Shown in pieces: positions 23,142 to 30,967 of a DNA stretch of 32,585 bases (the first letter of the stretch is position 1; each line of letters starts with the position of its first letter). The stretch comes from Alphaproteobacteria bacterium (GTDB lineage Bacteria; Pseudomonadota; Alphaproteobacteria; Caulobacterales; Hyphomonadaceae): assembly GCA_018969425.1 (NCBI GenBank), contig JAGWYJ010000038.1:1-32585 (forward strand). Reading direction: 5' to 3'. A program made the position numbers and the translations under genes. The notes beneath the pieces are model-generated. The model had not been told where the DNA came from, made no database searches, and was given only the letters and a program-made list of their open reading frames with translations.

Positions 23142-25124
23142 ATGCTCAAAGGGTCAGCTTCTGATCGCAGGCTGAAAACGCCCTGGCGCTCCATCACCCG
23201 CCTGACCCCTCTCAGGTCGATCGGGGCTTCCTTCTGGCGGATGACCATTCCCGCCCTGGCGCTTTTCATCGCCTGTCCGGCTGAAGCGCAGCAGGCGGAC
23301 GGCAGGACCGCAGAGGCGCCGGCGCTGACCGCACCAGATTTCGCCGCCCGTGCGCAGGAGATTGATACGGCGCTGCAGTCGGCCTTTAAGGACAATCGGT
23401 TCTCATCGGCGGCTGTCACCCTCGTTACGGAAGGCGGCGACACCTTCACACGCGCATACGGCATGGCGGATGCAGACGCCGGCGTGACCGCCAGCGCATC
23501 AGACACGACATTTCTGATTGCCTCACTGACCAAGACCTTCACCGCACTCAGCGTCCTCCAGCTCTACGACCGCGGGAAAATCGCCTCCCTCGATGATCCC
23601 GCCAACACCTACCTCAAGCGAACGCAGCTGCCCGACTGGAAAGGCGAAGAGGTCACCATCCGCCATCTTCTCAGCCACCGGAGCGGTCTTGAGACCATGG
23701 GATTTGGGATCATCCGACACTATCAGATGACCGCTCCGGCCTCAGCGGCCTTTGTCCGTGCGCACACCCCCAAACTCGTGCGCAGACCCGGCGAAGCGAT
23801 CATCTATTCGAATGAGGGCATCGCGCTTCTGGGCATGATGGTTGAGGATATCACAGGTATGACGCTTCAGAGGTATCTGGAGGCCGAGATCCTGACCCCG
23901 CTTGGAATGAACCGCTCCATCCTGAACTATTCGATCACAGAGCCCGCGGGCGCAGCCCGCGCCTACTCCATCGGCGACGGAGAATTCGTCAAAGCCCCCT
24001 TTGAGGCCAATACCCCCTTCATGGCGCCGGCCGGATCCATGATGGTCACCGCGGACGATATGGCGCGATATCTGTCGTTCTGGATGGATCGCGGCCGGAC
24101 ATGGTCATCGCAGATCCTCTCGGCTGCGACATTTCAGGAAGCCATAACCGAGCAGGCGCGTAATTTTCCGGAAGGATCCGGCGTCGGCCTTGGAATCTTC
24201 CTCACCGACTGGAACGGCGCGCCTCTGTTCGATCACACAGGCGCCTTCGCAGGATACTCAGCCTATATGGCGATCTCTCCGGACACAGGTCTGGCCGCCT
24301 TCATCGCCGTCGCCGGCCGACCCGCGGACAAGGAGACCCCCCCCTATATAGGCTACTCGGACGGCGCAGCCCTGCTCTCGCGGGCGATCACAGGTCGCTC
24401 CGCCAGAACCTATAGCCCGAAGCCGCTGACCGATGCGCGGGCTTATGAAGGCCTTTACATCAATGACCGCCGATTCACCCGCGGCGTTCCCGGAATGATG
24501 CAGCTGAGAACGCCCATGCGGGTAGAAGCGACGGATGACGGCTTTCTGACCATCAACGGCGCCGGTCCGTTCGGCCTCGTCGGTGAAAGCCTGGTCGCTG
24601 TCGCGGGCGACGGCGTTAAGGCGCCGACGCGTTACAGCCTGCCCACGCCGGATAACGGATATTTCCGCATGAATGTGGATCGGGCGCGTCGTGCGGGCCC
24701 TCTCCAAACACCCGTCAGTCTCGAACGCCTTCTGATCGCAGGCGTCATTCTGCTGGGCCTTGGCAGTCTGGGCGCCTTCCGCATCCGCGGGGCCCTTAAT
24801 CTGACCGACCGGATCACGATGTGGTCGCCCCACCTTGGTCTAGCCGCCGTGGGCGGCGCCCTTTCGGCGATCTTTCTCTTCTGGCCCAGCGGTCAGTCGA
24901 TCTTCAATGATCTGATCGCCGGAGAAAACCTGCGTGTGTCCGTCATAACAGCCTGCGCATGGCTCTCCATCGCTGCGGCGGCTCTTGTCGGCGTTCACCT
25001 CGCCTGCGCTCTGCAGACCCGCAAGACGCTGTGGTCGATCCTTGCTCTGGCAGGGCTTGCCGGATCCGCCTGCATCGCTCTTTTTATGGTGGCGACAGGC
25101 CTGACGGATCTCACCCAGATTTGA
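23142..25124 (+). CDS. Secreted serine hydrolase (beta-lactamase/PBP fold) with C-terminal membrane domain, second copy
   Basis: This is a 660-residue protein. The ATG at 23142 has GGAAAGG (23127-23133) eight bases upstream; it gives a long basic N region before the hydrophobic segment MTIPALALFIACPAEAQ, so the ATG at 23241 is an alternative start for a conventional signal peptide. Active-site motifs are SLTK (Ser128, Lys131), YSN (Tyr222) and HTG (His365). As in the protein at 493-2445, a beta-rich linker leads to about four C-terminal hydrophobic segments (roughly 545-655). The catalytic domain is therefore expected in the periplasm. It is the last gene of the operon, 47 bp after the ATPase. 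It could trim peptidoglycan-type or other D-amino-acid peptides before uptake (inference). Confidence 0.87.
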   Translation: MLKGSASDRRLKTPWRSITRLTPLRSIGASFWRMTIPALALFIACPAEAQQADGRTAEAPALTAPDFAARAQEIDTALQSAFKDNRFSSAAVTLVTEGGDTFTRAYGMADADAGVTASASDTTFLIASLTKTFTALSVLQLYDRGKIASLDDPANTYLKRTQLPDWKGEEVTIRHLLSHRSGLETMGFGIIRHYQMTAPASAAFVRAHTPKLVRRPGEAIIYSNEGIALLGMMVEDITGMTLQRYLEAEILTPLGMNRSILNYSITEPAGAARAYSIGDGEFVKAPFEANTPFMAPAGSMMVTADDMARYLSFWMDRGRTWSSQILSAATFQEAITEQARNFPEGSGVGLGIFLTDWNGAPLFDHTGAFAGYSAYMAISPDTGLAAFIAVAGRPADKETPPYIGYSDGAALLSRAITGRSARTYSPKPLTDARAYEGLYINDRRFTRGVPGMMQLRTPMRVEATDDGFLTINGAGPFGLVGESLVAVAGDGVKAPTRYSLPTPDNGYFRMNVDRARRAGPLQTPVSLERLLIAGVILLGLGSLGAFRIRGALNLTDRITMWSPHLGLAAVGGALSAIFLFWPSGQSIFNDLIAGENLRVSVITACAWLSIAAAALVGVHLACALQTRKTLWSILALAGLAGSACIALFMVATGLTDLTQI

Positions 25125-25151
25125 CACTCGGCAGCCGACAGGCCCTGAGAT

Positions 25152-25189
25152 CGCATTCAGGACCGGCCTCTGCGCCGGCTCAGAATGCG
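25152..25189. terminator. Hairpin between convergent genes
   Basis: An imperfect hairpin has outer arms CGCATTC (25152-25158) and GAATGCG (25183-25189), inner arms CCGGC (25163-25167) and GCCGG (25174-25178), and a 6-nt loop. It lies between two converging genes and overlaps the last codons of the minus-strand one. Neither side has a T tract, so it would be an atypical bidirectional terminator at best. Confidence 0.4.
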
Positions 25190-26463
25190 GTGCTCACCAT
25201 ATCGATGACCCGGTAATCGTCATCCACCACGACAATCGCTTTCCACTTGTCAAAGGTGGTGCACGGATGCGAGACGCCGAACCCGATCAGATCGCCGACC
25301 TCCGCCTTGAAATCTGCGGGCACATCCAGACAGGCATGCTGATCATAGAGCGCAGCGACGCTCGCTTCGCCCTGACAGGAACGGGGCGAGGCGTCGCGCC
25401 CCGGTGAGAACACCCACACCGGAACGGGGAAACCGGCGTCAGACCCGATATCCCTCTTGCCAACCGATGCGATGAGACGCGTCGCCTCCGGTCGAGACTG
25501 CACATGGCCCCAGACCTCAAGGGCCGGCTCGAACCGACCCAGTGCGCCGAGATGGCCGGAGCGCTCGAGGATGCGCGTGAAGGACCGCTCATAAAGGCTG
25601 CTGTCGTGCGTGAGGTAGCACCCGCTTCGGATCACCTGCAGGACCGGGCGGGAGAGACGGGGATCCCGAATGGCGCCAGCGGCAAGATCGAAGAACGCCG
25701 TTCCGCCCGCCGTGATCATGACCTCATCGCTGTCAAAGAGACCGCGTCGATCAATCTCCCGGGCGGCCTCACCCAGAAAATCGAGCAGACCGCAAACGGC
25801 GGCGTCGGGATCCGCCATCGCGGTGAATACGCCCTCGAACGTCTCGACGCCGGACAATCGAACCGCATCCCGGTTCGCCGCGCAGCAGGACGCAATCTCA
25901 AGAACGGCTTCGAGGTCTCTGGCGCCCGTCCTCTGCCCAGGCGCGCCCACTTCGAGGAGAACGCTGACGCGCCTGCCGGGCGCGCAGCGCCGCATGCCCT
26001 CACTCAGCTGAACCACGCCGGGAATGCTGTCCACGAGACAGTAGAATTCGACGTCCGGACGTTCAGCGATGATCGAGGCCACCGCCTCGATATTGGCGCG
26101 ACCGACAAGCTGATTGGCCATGAGTATCCGCTTCACGCCCATGCGCACATAGAGGCGCACGTGATGGGCGGTTGCGGCCGTCAGCCCCCACGCGCCATCC
26201 TCCAGCTGCATGGCGAAGAGCTCAGGGCTCATCGTTGTCTTGCCGTGCGGGCAAAGCAGCACCCCGGTTTTCTGAAGGAACTCCCGCATCCAACGTCGGT
26301 TGGTCTCAAGGGCAGAGCGTTTCAGCACAGCGGCTGGCAGGAGAAGCTCATCCGCCAGCAGACGCAGCCCGGAGGATGCGATCGCCCCACCCTCTCCTGA
26401 GGCGACGAGGTCGGGCAGCCCCTTGAGATAGCTCCCCCCATCATGCGCACCCTGCCTCGCCAT
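25180..26463 (-). CDS. PLP-dependent D-threonine aldolase / D-serine dehydratase-like enzyme (amino acid deaminase subfamily)
   Basis: This is a 427-residue protein of the fold-type III alanine-racemase-like group. The PLP lysine is Lys75 in CPHGKTTMSPELF. The barrel continues with DGAWGLTAATAHH, RILMANQLVG and GVETFEG, and the C-terminal domain ends in SHPCTTFDKW, where His399 and Cys401 match the metal-binding pair of D-serine dehydratases of this family. Known members cleave or dehydrate D-3-hydroxy amino acids (D-Ser, D-Thr, 3-hydroxy-D-Asp). The PHGKTT variant is that of proteins usually labelled amino acid deaminase. The ATG at 26463 is preceded by a GAAGAGGA-type ribosome site. It converges on the D-glutamate operon, consistent with a broader D-amino-acid theme, and lies 132 bp downstream of the SDR gene. 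Confidence 0.85.
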   Translation of the reverse strand: MARQGAHDGGSYLKGLPDLVASGEGGAIASSGLRLLADELLLPAAVLKRSALETNRRWMREFLQKTGVLLCPHGKTTMSPELFAMQLEDGAWGLTAATAHHVRLYVRMGVKRILMANQLVGRANIEAVASIIAERPDVEFYCLVDSIPGVVQLSEGMRRCAPGRRVSVLLEVGAPGQRTGARDLEAVLEIASCCAANRDAVRLSGVETFEGVFTAMADPDAAVCGLLDFLGEAAREIDRRGLFDSDEVMITAGGTAFFDLAAGAIRDPRLSRPVLQVIRSGCYLTHDSSLYERSFTRILERSGHLGALGRFEPALEVWGHVQSRPEATRLIASVGKRDIGSDAGFPVPVWVFSPGRDASPRSCQGEASVAALYDQHACLDVPADFKAEVGDLIGFGVSHPCTTFDKWKAIVVVDDDYRVIDMVSTAF

Positions 26464-26486
26464 CGTCCTCTTCCTTCTTCAGAACC

Positions 26487-26506
26487 CGCCCCCGGCGCCG
26501 GGGGCG
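26487..26506. promoter_or_regulatory. Perfect 20-bp GC palindrome upstream of the aldolase-like gene
   Basis: CGCCCCCGGC (26487-26496) is immediately followed by its reverse complement. It lies 24-43 bp upstream of the minus-strand start at 26463, between the SDR stop and that start. It could form a very stable hairpin that terminates or attenuates SDR read-through, or serve as a protein-binding site. No T tract follows in the minus direction. Confidence 0.4.
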
Positions 26507-26579
26507 ATCAGAGCCGCCGTCATCATCAGACGGGCGAGATCCGCCCTGCAGACTGACATGTTTTTGGTCGCAGACGCGA

Positions 26580-26591
26580 TCCGAATTCGGA
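26580..26591. repeat. Perfect 12-bp palindrome after the SDR gene
   Basis: TCCGAATTCGGA lies four bases beyond the SDR stop in its reading direction. It is a weak hairpin without a T tract, so a terminator role is doubtful and it is recorded only as a short dyad. Confidence 0.3.
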
Positions 26592-26595
26592 CCGC

Positions 26596-27372
26596 TCAGG
26601 ACGTCCTCTTATGGAGAACCCCGGCTGCAAGAAATCCTCCGTCCACCGCAAGAATATGACCGTTGATATAACTGGCCTCCTCGCTGGCGAGGAAGCGGGC
26701 GGCGGCCGCCACCTCTTCAGGGGACCCGTATCGGTCGACGGGGATGGCGGCCCGATAGACCCGCCGGGTCTCCGCCGAATGCATCCGAGCCACCAGGTCC
26801 GTCTCGATGGCGCCGGGGGCGAGCGCGTTCACGGTGACGCCATACTCCGCCAGCTCCACAGCCAGGACCCGTGTCAGCATGATCACGCCGCCCTTGGCCG
26901 CCCCGTAGGCGGCCCGGCCGGTGCCGCCGGCCACCCCCGCTGTCGATGCGATGTTCACAATCCGGCCATAACCCCTGTCCTTCATCACCCTTCCGGCAGC
27001 GCGATTGCAATAGAAGGCGCCGGTAAGGTCGATCCGGATGAGACGGTCCCAGTCCTCATCCGATGTCTCGAGAAAGCGTCGCTCGAGCCCGACCCCTGCA
27101 CTGTGGATCAGGATATCGAGGTCCCCGAAACGATCCAGGCCTGCGCGCACCATGGCGTCCACGCTGAGGCTGGAGGCGACATCGACTTCGACCGCGAGGG
27201 CGGCGTCCGCGCGGCCTGAGTTCAGGTCGGCTGCAAGACGCTCGACAGTCGGGCGGTTGAGATCGGCGAGAACAAGCCTCGCCCCTCTTTCTGCGAGGTC
27301 CAGCGCGATCGCCCGCCCGATGCCGCTCGCCGCGCCCGTCACCAGAGCCGTGCGTCCGGAAAACTGGGACAA
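26596..27372 (-). CDS. SDR family NAD(P)-dependent oxidoreductase
   Basis: This is a 258-residue classical short-chain dehydrogenase. Cofactor motif TGAASGIG (12-19), structural HSAG (90-93), catalytic Ser143, Tyr156 and Lys160 (AAYGAAKGG) and the PGAIETD loop are all present. The TTG at 27372 is chosen: AGGAG (27384 down to 27380) lies seven bases upstream and the result is a normal SDR N terminus and length. A GTG at 27405 would add eleven residues but lacks a ribosome site. Substrate is unknown; family members oxidise alcohols, sugars, hydroxy acids or acyl intermediates. It is divergent from the alpha-mannosidase gene and on the same strand as the D-hydroxy-amino-acid enzyme. Confidence 0.88.
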   Translation of the reverse strand: MSQFSGRTALVTGAASGIGRAIALDLAERGARLVLADLNRPTVERLAADLNSGRADAALAVEVDVASSLSVDAMVRAGLDRFGDLDILIHSAGVGLERRFLETSDEDWDRLIRIDLTGAFYCNRAAGRVMKDRGYGRIVNIASTAGVAGGTGRAAYGAAKGGVIMLTRVLAVELAEYGVTVNALAPGAIETDLVARMHSAETRRVYRAAIPVDRYGSPEEVAAAARFLASEEASYINGHILAVDGGFLAAGVLHKRTS

Positions 27373-27426
27373 AGCCTTTCTCCTCTTGGCGAACAGTCTG
27401 AACACGACTAATCAATGACCCCACAT

Positions 27427-27438
27427 CTAACATGTTAG
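27427..27438. promoter_or_regulatory. Operator-like palindrome between divergent SDR and mannosidase genes
   Basis: CTAACATGTTAG is a perfect 12-bp palindrome within the 95-bp gap between the two divergent coding starts (27372 minus, 27468 plus). CTAACATTTCAA over the gntR -10 (10355-10366) matches it at nine of twelve positions. A GntR-type or LacI-type repressor site is a reasonable guess; nothing in the sequence identifies the protein. Confidence 0.4.
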
Positions 27439-27467
27439 CAAGACAAAAGACGAGTGGGCATTCCGAC

Positions 27468-29711
27468 ATGACGCTGACCGTTCATATGATCGGAAATGCG
27501 CACCTCGACCCGGTCTGGCTGTGGCCCTGGCAGGAAGGCCTCGACGAGGCGCTGGCGACATTCCGTTCCGCGGCGGACCGCTGCGAGGAGTACCCGGAGT
27601 TCATATTCACCCGCGGCGAGGCCTGGCAGTACGAGAAGCTTCTGGAGATCGATCCGGACCTTTTCGAACGCGTGCGCCGACTGGCGGCGGCAGGACAGTG
27701 GTGTGTCGCCGGGGGCCAGTTCATTCAGCCGGACCTGAATGGGCCGACCGCTGAGAGCCACCGGCGTCAGTTCTCCCGGGGTCTCAGCTTTTTCGAAAAA
27801 CACTTCGGCGTCCAACCGCGCTCGGCGCTCAATGTCGACAGCTTCGGACATCCGGCGAGCTATCCGGACATTCTCGCTCCCTTCGGCATAGAGGGATACT
27901 CCATCCAGAGACCGAAGGCGTATCAGATGGACCTGCCTCAGGTCTTCCTCTGGCGAGGCTGCGGAGGCGGCGAGCTGATCACCTTCCGCATGTCCATGCC
28001 CTACACCTCGATGACGACCGGCGAGCTCAGCGCGGCGGTTGAGGCGGCGATCCGGGACACCGGCCCCGGCCTGTCGCACACCATGTGCTTCTACGGCATC
28101 GGCAACCACGGCGGCGGGCCCAGCAAGGCGCAGATCGAATGGATTCTTGAGCACAGGCGCTTCAGGGAAGGCGTAGAGCTCGTGTTCAGCACACCCGACC
28201 GCTACTTCGACGCCGTGCGCGCCGACAAAGGCCGCATGACGGTGATCACGGGCGACCTCCAGCACTGCTTCCCGGGTTGCTATTCGGTCATGCATGACAT
28301 TCATCAGACCCAGCGCCTGGGCGAACTGCAGCTCGTGCAGTCCGAGAGGCTGGCCGACTGGCTCTGCGCCGAGCCAGCGGAGCGCGCAGATTACGCGCGA
28401 CGCCTCGACCGCGCCTGGGATGATCTCCTGTTCACGGCGTTTCACGACATCCTCGCCGGCACGTCGGTACGTCGTTCCTGGGGCTCGGTGCGCGCCATGC
28501 AGGGGCGCGCGCTGATCACGGCGGAAGAGGTATCCCATCTGGCGAGCCGCAGATGGGCGCGCCGCCGCTTGGGTCTCTCCAGCGAGCATCGGCATATCGT
28601 TCTCAATCCCGCCCCTTACCGGCGGACCGGCATGATCGAGATCGAGCCCTGGCTCGAAGATTACGCCAACTGGGACGATCGATGGGTCTCGAATTCGGCC
28701 GGTGAGCCGATTGAATTCCAGCTCATTCAACCCGAAGCGAACATTCGCTCCCGCATCCTGGCGCCGATCGATCTGGGTCCGTTCCAGCACGAGACGCTTC
28801 TTATCCAGCCGGGACCACCGCCGGCGTCAGCTTATAAGCCGTCTCCCATACCCGCCGCGACGGCGGGCGAGGGCGTACTCGCCAACTCGCGCCTGCAGGT
28901 CGTGCTAGGCGAAGGCGGACTGGGCGCCATCATGCTCGACGGAGAGCCGATCCTGTCGGACCGCGGCTTTCAGCTCATTCTCCGGGACGATCCGCTGGAC
29001 TGCTGGGGAATGACCTCCGACAGACATACAGGCGAGATCGCGGAGCGTTGGAACGCAAATGACTGGGTCATTGAAGAAACCGGTCCGCTCCGAGCCCAGG
29101 CGCGCCTTGAGGGACGGATCGGAACCTCGAGGGTGCGCCTGCAGGTCAGCCTCGAACGCTCATCCCCGGCGATTGATATCTCCCTCATGGTCAATTTTGA
29201 CGAACGCCATCGTCTGCTTCAGGCCTGCCTGCACTGGTCCCGCCCGGCGATCTCGATCATCGACGGTCTCCCGGGGGGATGGATTGAACGTCCCCGGACA
29301 GAAACCGAATGGCCCTTTCAGGCCTTCAGCCTTCACAGGATGACCGGTGTTGAGGCGGCCCTCCTCTCCCATGACGCCTACAGTCTGAGCCATCGTGAAG
29401 ACGCGAGCATCATCTCTCTCCTGCGCGCGCCGATTATGGCAAGCGCAGGAAACACGCCGGCGATCTATCATGGCCGCGACGACCATACCGACCAGGGCGT
29501 GCACGAATTTCGGATGAGGCTTGTCGTCGGCGAAAACCTGGAACCTGCAGACCTGGTGGCGGCCGCTGAAGCCCTTGCGCTGCCTCCGATAAGCTTCGAT
29601 TTCTATGAGGGCATGAACCGTCCGCTTCCGCCGGCGGCGAACCCGACCCCTCCGCGCAGCATGCTCAAAGGAACCCTTCCCGCCACCCTGTCGGGCGCAA
29701 ACCGTCAGTAG
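27468..29711 (+). CDS. Glycoside hydrolase family 38 alpha-mannosidase
   Basis: This 747-residue protein is of the GH38 retaining alpha-mannosidase family. The N-terminal zinc motif GNAHLDPVWLW (His12, Asp14), the nucleophile region NVDSFGHP (Asp124) and the third zinc-side motif FHDILAGTS (His326) are all present, followed by the beta-sandwich domains. There is no signal peptide, so it acts in the cytoplasm on imported mannosides or mannosylated compounds. The ATG at 27468 gives the usual family start close to the zinc motif; an ATG at 27432 lies inside the palindrome at 27427-27438 and has no ribosome site. No sugar transporter is adjacent, so the substrate source is unclear. Confidence 0.9.
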   Translation: MTLTVHMIGNAHLDPVWLWPWQEGLDEALATFRSAADRCEEYPEFIFTRGEAWQYEKLLEIDPDLFERVRRLAAAGQWCVAGGQFIQPDLNGPTAESHRRQFSRGLSFFEKHFGVQPRSALNVDSFGHPASYPDILAPFGIEGYSIQRPKAYQMDLPQVFLWRGCGGGELITFRMSMPYTSMTTGELSAAVEAAIRDTGPGLSHTMCFYGIGNHGGGPSKAQIEWILEHRRFREGVELVFSTPDRYFDAVRADKGRMTVITGDLQHCFPGCYSVMHDIHQTQRLGELQLVQSERLADWLCAEPAERADYARRLDRAWDDLLFTAFHDILAGTSVRRSWGSVRAMQGRALITAEEVSHLASRRWARRRLGLSSEHRHIVLNPAPYRRTGMIEIEPWLEDYANWDDRWVSNSAGEPIEFQLIQPEANIRSRILAPIDLGPFQHETLLIQPGPPPASAYKPSPIPAATAGEGVLANSRLQVVLGEGGLGAIMLDGEPILSDRGFQLILRDDPLDCWGMTSDRHTGEIAERWNANDWVIEETGPLRAQARLEGRIGTSRVRLQVSLERSSPAIDISLMVNFDERHRLLQACLHWSRPAISIIDGLPGGWIERPRTETEWPFQAFSLHRMTGVEAALLSHDAYSLSHREDASIISLLRAPIMASAGNTPAIYHGRDDHTDQGVHEFRMRLVVGENLEPADLVAAAEALALPPISFDFYEGMNRPLPPAANPTPPRSMLKGTLPATLSGANRQ

Positions 29712-29971
29712 AGCGCGCAGGAGCGCCGTCCGGGTGTCGCACGGCTGAAGGCCCCCTCGCCCGCAGATCGGCCCAGCCTGTGGATAAGTCCCTCGGAACG
29801 ATCCGGCGCCAGACCGCTCGGGAAAAATCCGCACACCCCGCAGTGGCGTCCAACTGAAGGCTGTCCTCGCCCGCGGAACAGTGGTCATGATATCGGGACC
29901 ATCGCCTTGGTAGATCGCAGTCGGGTGACCCTGACAGATAAACCATACCCGACCGGACGCAGGACAGACCC
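29712..29971. other. Intergenic region with direct repeat and one DnaA-box-like 9-mer
   Basis: This 260-bp stretch has no gene. It holds an imperfect direct repeat, CTGAAGGC...CTCGCCCGC at 29745-29764 and 29854-29874 (109 bp apart, one-base length difference), and a single TGTGGATAA at 29779-29787, which matches the DnaA-box consensus on the minus strand. One box is not an origin. The promoter of the ketoacyl-synthase operon presumably lies in the last 100 bp, but no clear -35/-10 pair was found. Confidence 0.35.
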
Positions 29972-30967
29972 ATGGCCGATACGCGCCGTTTTGGACTTTC
30001 GGGAGCCGGCATCTACCTTCCGCGCAGGAGTCTGGAAGCCTCGGAACTGGACCAGCTGACTGGCCTGCCCCCAGGATCGGTTGAACGATCGTTCGGCGTG
30101 ACGTCTCGTCGTCGGGCCGCCCCGGATGAAACCTCCAGCTGGATGGCGGCTGAGGCGGCAACCGCCGCGCTCGAGGAGGCCGGCTGGACGGCCCGATCCC
30201 TTGACGTGATCATCTCCGCCTGCGGCGTGATGGAGCAGCCCATACCGGGCACCGCAACACTTGTGCAGCGGCGGATGGGACTGGGCGACAGCGGCATTCC
30301 CGCCTTCGACGTCAATGCGACCTGCCTGTCCTTCCTGATCGCCTTCGATCGGGTCCTCGCAGGCTTCGCCCTCGGGGAGTGGCGACGGGCGCTCATCGTC
30401 AGCGCGGACATCGCAAGCGCAGCCCTGGATTATTCTGATCCTGAGGCCTCAGTTCTGTTCGGAGACGGAGCCGCCGCTATCGCGCTGGACGCGGACGGAC
30501 CGCATGTTCGACTGGCGCAGGTGTTCCGCACCTATGGCGACGGGGCGGATCTGTGCCGGCTCGAAGCGGGCGGCACACGCCTGCGTCCGGACGAGGACAT
30601 GGACCGCTTCCTCGAGCACTCCAAATTCCGGATGAACGGACCCGGCGTGTTCCAGGCGACAGCCCGGCGCTTTCCCCGCTTCATGGACGACCTGTTGGGC
30701 GCCGCCGGGATTGCAGCCTCCGATCTCTCCTGCATCGTGCCCCACCAGGCCAGCCGCCCGGCTCTGGAACATCTCAGGCGTTCGCTTCCGGGCGCTGCCG
30801 AAAAAACGGTCGATCTGTTCGCGGAGGTTGGAAACCTTATCGCCACCAGCCTCCCCTTCACGCTGGCGACCGCGCGAAAAGAAGGGCGTCTGGTCGCCGG
30901 AGAACTGGGACTGCTCGTGGGGAGCTCAGCCGGCGTCTCGCTTGGCGGGGCGGTCATCCGATGGTGA
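29972..30967 (+). CDS. 3-oxoacyl-ACP synthase III (FabH/KAS III family)
   Basis: This is a 331-residue thiolase-fold condensing enzyme. The catalytic triad is visible: Cys118 (DVNATCLSF), His258 (VPHQAS) and Asn288 (EVGNLIATS). GDGAAAIAL (165-172) and the C-terminal GSSAGVSLGGAVI are family features. Primary FabH usually has GNTSAAS around the Asn; the GNLIATS here and the packing with non-fatty-acid genes suggest a specialised paralogue rather than the housekeeping enzyme. It would condense an acyl thioester with malonyl-ACP or another nucleophile. The ATG at 29972 has AGGA at 29961-29964. It overlaps the next gene by seven bases, so they are one operon. Confidence 0.88.
   Translation: MADTRRFGLSGAGIYLPRRSLEASELDQLTGLPPGSVERSFGVTSRRRAAPDETSSWMAAEAATAALEEAGWTARSLDVIISACGVMEQPIPGTATLVQRRMGLGDSGIPAFDVNATCLSFLIAFDRVLAGFALGEWRRALIVSADIASAALDYSDPEASVLFGDGAAAIALDADGPHVRLAQVFRTYGDGADLCRLEAGGTRLRPDEDMDRFLEHSKFRMNGPGVFQATARRFPRFMDDLLGAAGIAASDLSCIVPHQASRPALEHLRRSLPGAAEKTVDLFAEVGNLIATSLPFTLATARKEGRLVAGELGLLVGSSAGVSLGGAVIRW

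Noticed and set aside
15162-25124. Complete microcystin-degradation (mlrABCD) cluster
   Set aside because: MlrC-like and MlrB-fold enzymes are present, but there is no MlrA-type CAAX protease and no MlrD-type MFS transporter. Only a functional analogy is justified.
27435-28790. Long minus-strand open frame (about 450 codons) antisense to the alpha-mannosidase
   Set aside because: The plus-strand gene has intact GH38 motifs throughout. The antisense frame has no recognisable domain and is expected from GC-rich third positions.
29779-29787. Replication origin suggested by a consensus DnaA box
   Set aside because: Only one box was found, with no AT-rich unwinding region and no dnaA, dnaN or parAB-type genes nearby.
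29160-30161. Minus-strand open frame (about 333 codons) spanning the mannosidase end, the gap and the KAS III start
   Set aside because: It has low-complexity Arg/Gly/Pro content, no family features, and crosses two clear plus-strand genes.
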